Assembly: GCF_003131205.1 (NCBI RefSeq)
Contig: NZ_QFFY01000002.1
Span: 333,016 to 397,015, forward strand
DNA from: Occallatibacter savannae
GTDB taxonomy: Bacteria; Acidobacteriota; Terriglobia; Terriglobales; Acidobacteriaceae
Length of the DNA stretch: 64,000 bases
Reading direction: 5' to 3'
The notes under the pieces were generated by a model, which saw nothing but the letters and a program-made list of their open reading frames with translations, was not told where the DNA came from and did not search any database. The position numbers and the translations under genes are program-made. Shown one piece after another: positions 60,074-64,000 of this stretch (the first letter of the stretch is position 1; every line of letters begins with the position of its first letter).

Positions 60074-60280
60074 CTACTTCGCAGCCTTCTGTTTTGCCCA
60101 TCTCTTCCGCTGCGCCTCTGCAATTCTCTTCCGAGCAGCGGCACTCATCTTTCGGCGTTTGCGTCTAGGTATGGTCGTAGTGGATTTCTCATGTGCTTCG
60201 TTGGAGGAGAGCAGAGCGCGGACTTGCCGAAGACGCGAGATTTCGTTGTCGATTTCTGAAATGATTGCTTCAAGACTCAT
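60074..60280 (-). CDS. Small basic protein of the repair operon
   Basis: 68 residues. N-terminal helix (MSLEAIISEIDNEISRLRQVRALL) and a very basic C-terminus (RRKRRKMSAAARKRIAEAQRKRWAKQK), a pattern seen in small putative DNA-binding proteins of soil bacteria. Immediately precedes the SRAP and ligase genes on the same strand. Confidence 0.75.
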   Translation of the reverse strand: MSLEAIISEIDNEISRLRQVRALLSSNEAHEKSTTTIPRRKRRKMSAAARKRIAEAQRKRWAKQKAAK

Positions 60281-60592
60281 GTGACCAGTCTAAAGGTCGG
60301 GCGACGTTGTTCTTCTTAGACTGCCCAAATTAAGCCGAGCGGAAGCTGCTGAAGTTGTAAGCAGCGATAGCGTATTGCTGACCGAGTATCATCATGCCGG
60401 TGCTGGCTGAGAAGATCGCGCGGCTGCGGTAGGCGGCGAGGAAGAGACAGAAATTCGCCAGTTTGTCATCGTCGAGAGGCGGAGAGCGTGACGACAACCT
60501 GCCCGGAGCAGTTGCAAAGTTTAAATTGGTCGCCTCGTCACTACGGAAACGGTGGCATCAAGAGCTACTTAGGGCAGGAACATTTCCGATGT

Positions 60593-60751
60593 TTATCTCT
60601 GGTGCACGGCGTTCAGAAACTCACGTTGTTGAATGTCAAGTCGGTGGCGGGAAAAACTGATGACCAACGCAAACGCAAGGACGACTGTTGCAAAGACCAC
60701 CAGCACAAATATTCGGCATATGCGACGTGCGTGGCGTTCCTCGAGGTTCAT
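60593..60751 (-). CDS. 52-residue single-pass membrane protein
   Basis: Too short for the track. MNLEERHARRICRIFVLVVFATVVLAFALVISFSRHRLDIQQ...: charged start, one helix, charged end. ATG 60751. No ribosome site is obvious, but the amino-acid pattern is coherent. Unknown function. Confidence 0.45.
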   Translation of the reverse strand: MNLEERHARRICRIFVLVVFATVVLAFALVISFSRHRLDIQQREFLNAVHQR

Positions 60752-61361
60752 GTCTAAATAGCTCTAGTACAAACTTTTTTTGAAGGCGCTGTCCGTCAGA
60801 GCGTGGCGTAGCTGGGTTCGGGCAGCGCCCCTGTGCATCGTCGCAGGCCCCGCATCTGTGGGCGGGGTGGATGCAGCAACGGACGCACCTGCTTTGTAGA
60901 TGCCCTCCAACGTATTCAGGTTGTGAGTACAAATCCGCACGCACAGCGACTCGAAGATTGACCGTAGCATCGTGAAGTTGCCAATGAACGAAGCAATTAA
61001 ACCGTCGCACGATGTCAGTTCGGCAAAGAGCCATTGTCTGCGAACGCACGATTACTCTAGCCCGTTCATGGCACCCTTCTGCGTTCTCCACGTAAGTATC
61101 GAACTTCTGCTGCGTCGTTGGCGTCTTGCTGAATAATGTAGAGCAAATTCGTCAACGACTTTGACCAATCGATTTAGTTCATCGTAAGACACATTCAAAG
61201 GGATCGCCGCACCGATGTGGAATGAGTCAAGGTGGGCGGCGATTGCTCCATGAAAACCTTGCCGACAATTTCTTGACATTACAGAACCACTTGACGGATC
61301 AACAGCATTCGGCGTATCCAGTTGTGCAAACATCCTTTTCAGGGGAGGCTCCGATACGAAT
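60752..61361. other. 610-base region with no secure gene
   Basis: Track ORFs here conflict. The minus-strand reading SRNCRQGFHGAIAAHLDSFHIGAAIPLNVSYDELNRLVKVVDEF (in 61052..61372) is the only protein-like one; its start would be near 61279 and it lacks a ribosome site. A pseudogene is possible. Confidence 0.4.
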
Positions 61362-61568
61362 ATGGCTTCCAATGAATTTGTCCACCGTTACAACCCCGAT
61401 GGAACCATCGATTCCATCTGTTGCCAGTGCTTCGCCACTGTTGCGAACGTAAGCCGAGAGTGCGAGCTTTTCACGTGTGAAAACCAGCACGTCTGTGAGC
61501 AGGGCACACGGGATCGCTTCGAACATTGGAAAAGACCAACAGAGGAACTCGGGCAGCAGGCAAGCTAG
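61362..61568 (+). CDS. Small Cys-rich conserved protein
   Basis: 68 residues: MASNEFVHRYNPDGTIDSICCQCFATVANVSRECELFTCENQHVCEQ. The HRYNPDGTIDSIC..CF pattern is a small family I recognise from acidobacteria, probably a zinc-binding fold (C-C-x2-C ... C-x4-H-x-C). GGGGAGG lies 14 bases upstream. Function unknown. Confidence 0.65.
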   Translation: MASNEFVHRYNPDGTIDSICCQCFATVANVSRECELFTCENQHVCEQGTRDRFEHWKRPTEELGQQAS

Positions 61569-61729
61569 TCAGCGCCCGGTTATATTGCGATTAGCCGTTT
61601 TGCGTTGTGGAATGAGGTTTTCCCCAGCTTTCTGATCCACAACCAGATGGCCTAATCTCCTACTCCGTCACAAAGATTCTTGCGAGGTTCGGGTAGCCAG
61701 AGCCGACGAATCAATGATTCCGTGAATGA

Positions 61730-61984
61730 CTATTGATCGGAGAGCAACTCTCGCCATTGGTATGCACATGGCGCTTCGGTACCTAGCCCCGCCCTGTGAA
61801 GCCGCTCCTCGAAAGCTCTTTGAGCCTCGACTTGTGCGGCGGTCCTAGTCGCAGTCCGGCCTCGCTGCAATCTGACTCCAGTCTTGCCGCGAAGTGACCA
61901 TACCCATACCTCCGGACTCTCACGTTCGACGCGCAGTTCAAATTTGCTTTCGCCGACGGGTACAGGACAGATCAGGTTGGTCAT
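61730..61984 (-). CDS. Small protein, paralogue of the gene at 39880
   Basis: 84 residues from ATG 61984 (MTNLICPVPVGESKFELRVERESPEVWVWSLRG); the track start at 62026 is unsupported. Gap-free alignment over 66 positions with the 39880 product: shared ELRV, VW-S, GV.LQ.G, AQVxAQxAFExRL, AGL, W.ELL. Function unknown. Confidence 0.65.
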   Translation of the reverse strand: MTNLICPVPVGESKFELRVERESPEVWVWSLRGKTGVRLQRGRTATRTAAQVEAQRAFEERLHRAGLGTEAPCAYQWRELLSDQ

Positions 61985-62081
61985 CAACAGGGCCCAGAAT
62001 CGGAACGGAATACCCGAGTCTAGCACGAGAGTAGCTGGAACTTCGCCGAACGCCGATGCTCCGGGCGGATCAGCCCTGAAC

Positions 62082-62339
62082 TCAGCTTCTTCCTTGGTGC
62101 CAGTCCGCAGGTTCTGGTTGCGGGTCCGGCTCCGTGTCTGAGGCCCTGACTTCTGCGATCAGCCGTCCCAGCGCGATGTTCTGTTCAGCAGTGCCGATGC
62201 GTATGTAGCGATATGCAGGTTCTGGGCTCGGCTGGCAAAGCTCGGGGAAGTTTCTCTGAAATGCGTTTACAAGCCTTTTCCCGACAGACCCTAATCCAAT
62301 GAATTCGTACCCATTTCTAGTTCGGACGACTTGTGACAT
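62082..62339 (-). CDS. Hypothetical protein
   Basis: About 85 residues from ATG 62339 (MSQVVRTRNGYEFIGLGSVGKRLVNAFQRNFPELCQPSPEPAY...). Compact globular-looking start, acidic Pro-rich end. No family recognised. Tandem with the 61730 gene on the same strand, 97 bases apart. Confidence 0.5.
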   Translation of the reverse strand: MSQVVRTRNGYEFIGLGSVGKRLVNAFQRNFPELCQPSPEPAYRYIRIGTAEQNIALGRLIAEVRASDTEPDPQPEPADWHQGRS

Positions 62340-62523
62340 CCCCCCTCCAACTGCCAAAGTCTCGGATGCAAATACCTTCGACAGCGGATGCCAATCGCGA
62401 TGCTTATGCGAAATGGGCTATGACGCGAACGTGGGCGACCGTACGTTGTATGCACTCTGGGTAGACAGCGATCTACGCTGAAATCATGTTCTCTGTTCCC
62501 GAAAACACCCGGTAGAAGTTAAG

Positions 62524-62562
62524 AAAACCCCCGCAACGGTATGAGCCATTTGCAGGGGTTTT
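62524..62562. terminator. Bidirectional intrinsic terminator
   Basis: AAAACCCCCGCAA / TTGCAGGGGTTTT, 13-base arms with one mismatch, A and T tracts on both sides. On the minus strand it ends the ferritin-like gene. Confidence 0.8.
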
Positions 62563-62581
62563 GTTGCCATCGAGGCTTCGT

Positions 62582-63384
62582 CTACTGAGTCGTGATTCCG
62601 CCGTTCATGCCGTTCGGAAAGAAACCGCCCATTGAACGGCCACCCGCATAGACGATATTGAGGACTTGCGAGGGGGTGCGTGGAATAGCCAAAGCCTTGG
62701 TATTCAGGTCAAAGATAGCTTGTCTCGTTGGTGGAATGTCGATGGAATCCACTGCCGGACTACTGACACCATTGCCGACGCACTCCCAACGGATAGCGCC
62801 GGAGTGCATCGCCTCGGCACTGAGTATTGCGGCTGCGGCTGCAAGATACGCCGAACTACTGATGAGAGGAGCAGCGCCGAGATATGCGCTTACTCCCACA
62901 TCTTCGAACTGACGCGCCAGTTTAAGCCAGCTACTCACGCTCGAATATCCGTATCCCAAGGCATTAAGGTTGATAGCTGGTTTCTTGGCTGCGGAGGAGC
63001 CCAACGCCGAGCGTAGATACTTCACGTGATCGATTTCGTCGTTGCGTAGAGCAGAGGCGACACCGGCGGGGGGAGAGGCTGAGAATTTGGGTACCCGACT
63101 GCCTCCGGTTGTCGGTCCGGTTTCGTCGTCTGCGGAGATTACGCCGAGCTTTACGAGAGTGGAACCGTAGGTCGATACCGCATAAAACTCGGCTTCGAGG
63201 TATTCGAGGTTGAGAGCGAAGTTGAGAATGTCCACATCGCTAAACGCAGCGGCCTCGACTTTAGTTGTGGTCAGAGACGCAGGAAGACCGACGAACGCTG
63301 TAGCAAAGCCAATGCCGGTTAGCCCAGCGCCTTGAGGAAGTTGCGACGGTTGGCTTCAATTGGGGAAACTTGATGACCTGACAC
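62582..63384 (-). pseudogene. Tat-exported ferritin-like protein with frameshifted signal
   Basis: The ferritin-like body is intact (FALNLEYLEAEFYAVSTYG, DEIDHVKYLRSALG, AILSAEAMHSGAIRWE), a Ferritin_2-type domain with E-x6-Y and E-x2-H pairs. Upstream, GTG 63384 with GGAGG opens a twin-arginine signal, IEANRRNFLKALG, which runs into TAA; in the adjoining frame the hydrophobic part follows, LTGIGFATAFVGLPASLTTTKVEAAAFSDV. One C is missing near 63320 (GGCTAACC for GGCCTAACC). The track's start at 63235 is only the first Met in the surviving frame. Confidence 0.8.
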
Positions 63385-63799
63385 GAAGACCTCCGAAACG
63401 TGGTGGTTCGTTCGTTACTGGGAAAGCGGTACAGTGAGACTCGTTCACCGCTGGTTGCGTCCGCTCCTCCTACAGCGGAATTCAGGGTGCTCGATACTTC
63501 CGACGCGACCAAGGTCTGCGCCTAGAACAAATGACGTGTCGCTGATCCTTGAACGGGGCGGGAAATCGGCCGTCGCCCGATGAGAGGTACGAACGGGGGA
63601 GTCAACTGGATTTGGTGGTGTAGGAGGAAATTCTATCCCTCAGCCATCACAGCCACGCCCGACCCGTTCGAGGAGAGCAGGAAAGAGGGCGGGCGCTTCG
63701 ACGCAACCGGATACATTGAGTACCAACTTCAACGACCTAAACTTCTCCCTCACACGCATTCAGCAAAGTGCATCAGAACTGCAAGAGGGGTCTTAACCT
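63385..63799. other. 415-base region before the edge gene
   Basis: No secure gene. The track ORF 63580..63825 overlaps the probable ribosome site of the next gene and has no recognisable sequence. A 26-codon reading ending at 63796 (FNDLNFSLTRIQQSASELQ) is coherent but too short to call. Confidence 0.4.
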
Positions 63800-64000
63800 T
63801 TGTCTGGACGCATTCTAAGTTTTGAGCGAACCTTGAGTTCCCACCGTGAGGTCGTCGAGTTGGATGCGTTACTCATCCGCAGTGGCGTTCGCATTCCGTG
63901 CCGAGTTCGTGCGGTGAGAATTTCCATGCTGCAATTAGATACATGTGTCTACGTGAAGCCTGACGTAGTCAAGATCAACGTTGACCTGCCGGATGGCGTC
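63800..64000 (+). CDS. Partial PilZ-like protein, cut by the window end
   Basis: TTG start with GAGGGG nine bases upstream; 67 codons remain open to the last base. FERTLSSHREVVELDALLIRSGVRIPCRVRAVRISMLQLDTCVYVKPDVVKINVDLPDGV resembles the first strands of a PilZ-type domain (IPCRV...V.ISMLQLD..V.VKP...INVDLPDG). Not in the track because it has no stop in the window. Uncertain family. Confidence 0.45.
   Translation, partial: MSGRILSFERTLSSHREVVELDALLIRSGVRIPCRVRAVRISMLQLDTCVYVKPDVVKINVDLPDGV

Noticed and set aside
61052-61372. 106-codon minus-strand ORF
   Set aside because: Overlaps the start of the better supported Cys-rich gene at 61362 and has no ribosome site; only its middle looks protein-like.
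21921-64000. Second attachment site matching the tRNA 3' end
   Set aside because: The best look-alike, CCCCCGCAACGG at 62528, is part of the terminator hairpin and shares only about ten bases.

Overview
The window looks like a chromosome segment of an acidobacterium (Terriglobia/Acidobacteriaceae type). The inference rests on gene content rather than a marker gene: a long ADOP-type ABC permease under a PadR regulator, ECF sigma/anti-sigma pairs, a B-box/LiaF-like/DUF4097 operon, VCBS-repeat secreted proteins and DUF1579. No rRNA or ribosomal protein gene is present to fix the taxon.

Bases 1-21840 are ordinary, GC-rich core chromosome. In order they hold: a membrane protein with an ECF sigma factor and zinc-finger anti-sigma factor; a SYLF-domain protein; pirin; myo-inositol oxygenase; a nitroreductase; a YdcF-like protein; an outer-membrane beta-barrel; glgC; a MarR-GNAT fusion; a five-gene sigma/anti-sigma/B-box/LiaF/DUF4097 operon; the PadR-ADOP pair; a cytidylate-kinase-like protein; alanine racemase (alr); and a sodium:solute symporter. 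Three copies of a palindromic REP-like element lie between these genes, and several good intrinsic terminators are visible.

At 21844-21920 is an initiator tRNA-Met. A tyrosine recombinase gene starts 14 bases beyond its 3' end and points toward it. Everything from there to the window end reads as an integrated element or genomic island: lower GC, many short unrecognised genes, and several genes broken by single-base shifts. The distal att copy was not found, so the element probably runs past base 64000. The integrase-proximal part (23.7-30.6 kb) has a phage/plasmid-like replication block on the minus strand (small HTH protein, unknown protein, DUF1376-type protein, DnaC/IstB-like ATPase) and a plus-strand zinc-ribbon/AlkB-like pair. 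Upstream of that pair is a dense cluster of GTGACA boxes.

The middle part (31-46 kb) is cargo: a PhyH-type dioxygenase, two response regulators and a hybrid-free histidine kinase, a PilZ-like protein, many small proteins, a VCBS-repeat secreted protein and decayed genes. From 46.5 to 55.9 kb comes the most defence-like region: an ASCH remnant, a small GIY-YIG protein, an operon of an N-terminally truncated adenine-type methyltransferase, an SF2 helicase and a T5orf172/GIY-YIG nuclease, then a serine recombinase pair, an XRE regulator, and a CxxCxGxG mini-protein with a membrane-anchored AAA+ ATPase.

The right part (56-64 kb) has an NRAMP-related transporter with altered metal-site motifs, a DNA-repair operon (basic mini-protein, SRAP/HMCES-type protein, ATP-dependent DNA ligase), small proteins including a paralogue of one 22 kb away, a frameshifted Tat-exported ferritin-like protein, and a possible PilZ-type gene cut by the window edge.
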